A stretch of 36,512 nucleotides of DNA from Bacilli bacterium (lineage in GTDB: Bacteria; Bacillota_I; Bacilli_A; ML615J-28; CAG-698): the NCBI GenBank assembly GCA_028702495.1, contig JAQVOS010000009.1, positions 1 through 36,512 of the forward strand, read 5' to 3'. Position numbers and translations under genes: made by a program. The notes under the pieces were generated by a model. The model did not search any database. It saw only the letters and a list, made by a program, of their open reading frames with translations, and had not been told where the DNA came from. This document shows, one piece after another, positions 35,791-36,512 of this stretch. The first letter of the stretch is position 1. Each line of letters starts with the position of its first letter.

Positions 35791-36512
35791 ATGGATGTTG
35801 CTTTATTGAAATGCGAAAAATATGATCTTGCTCTAGTAAAAGACAAACTCCGCGAAGCAATGAGTCTATTAGGGGGTTGGAAGATTACTCCCAATGATCG
35901 TGTTTTTATTAAACTCAACTGCGTGGGCCCGTTCTCCTCTGAAATGGGAATCACAACCCACCCGATTTTTGTGCAGGCAGTGATTCAACTCGTCAAAGAA
36001 AAAACTTCTCATATCATGATAGGCGATAATCCTGCAACGAAAGATATTTTATATACTTTACGAAAAAATGGCTTGCTCGAGATGATTCGTGAAGAAAATA
36101 TTCCCATTGTTGATGGAAAAGAATTTTCTTGCATTGCCAATCCTCATGGAAAATACTATGATTCATTTGAGGTTTCCAAACAAATGATTGATGTCGATGT
36201 CTTGATTAATCTTCCAAAATTAAAAACCCATGCTTTTGCCTATATGAGTGTTGCTGAAAAAAATCTTTTTGGTCTTATCTTTGGGCTTAGCAAAGCTGCT
36301 TGGCATATGAAAGCGTCCAATCCGTTACAATTTGGAGAAGCGATTAATGATTTATACCAAGCTATTCTTCTATCTTTTCATGATAAGACCATGATTCATC
36401 TATGTGATGGAATCTTGGGTCTTGAAGGAGAAGGCCCTAGCACCGGAGGAAAACCGATTGCTTCAAAAGTGATTATGGCTTCCTATGATGCGGTCTCTTT
36501 AGATCGCGTAGC
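35791..36512 (+). CDS. DUF362 domain-containing protein, truncated by window end
   Basis: ORF opens at ATG 35791, directly after the DtxR-like stop, and stays open to 36512 (not in the ORF track). IKLNCVGPFSSEMGITTHPIFVQAVIQLVKE, INLPKLKTHAFAYMSVAEKNLFG match DUF362. Confidence 0.8.
   Translation, partial: MDVALLKCEKYDLALVKDKLREAMSLLGGWKITPNDRVFIKLNCVGPFSSEMGITTHPIFVQAVIQLVKEKTSHIMIGDNPATKDILYTLRKNGLLEMIREENIPIVDGKEFSCIANPHGKYYDSFEVSKQMIDVDVLINLPKLKTHAFAYMSVAEKNLFGLIFGLSKAAWHMKASNPLQFGEAINDLYQAILLSFHDKTMIHLCDGILGLEGEGPSTGGKPIASKVIMASYDAVSLDRV

Noticed and set aside
1-36512. CRISPR arrays, transposases, phage genes, tRNA/rRNA genes
   Set aside because: Looked for repeats with spacers, terminal inverted repeats, integrase/transposase motifs and tRNA-like cloverleafs in the short intergenic gaps; none convincing. 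XerC is the chromosomal housekeeping recombinase by context.

Overview
The window is low-GC chromosomal DNA from a Bacilli/Mollicutes-type bacterium. The evidence is DnaB/DnaI helicase-loader genes, a thrS T-box leader and Bacilli-type gene order. It is almost entirely housekeeping: about 30 CDSs, nearly all on the minus strand between ~35.3 kb and ~3.7 kb. Two gene-order blocks normally separate in Bacillus appear joined: polA-(nitroreductase)-mutM-coaE-X-dnaB-dnaI-thrS and trmFO-xerC-dut-rpsB-tsf-pyrH-frr-uppS-cdsA-dxr-rseP-proS. Three tightly coupled genes (M28 peptidase, CPBP protease, TPR protein) lie at the joint. The flanks carry feoA-feoB plus a small Cys-rich FeoB-associated protein, an amino-acid ABC transporter, a YerC/TrpR-like regulator, a GGDEF protein, a DtxR-like regulator followed by a truncated DUF362 gene, nagA, udk and a GHL10-type secreted hydrolase. 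I see no CRISPR array, transposon, prophage, tRNA or rRNA, and no convincing undescribed multi-gene system. The most interesting points are: (1) ribosomal protein S2 with a ~135-aa low-complexity C-terminal tail built on tandem DNA repeats; (2) a prolyl-tRNA synthetase cleanly lacking the INS editing domain; (3) perfect palindromes in the feoA and yerC promoter regions; (4) an M28 peptidase with transmembrane segments inserted between zinc-ligand motifs; (5) an unrecognised 121-aa protein between coaE and dnaB. All family calls come from reading motifs; no database search was run.
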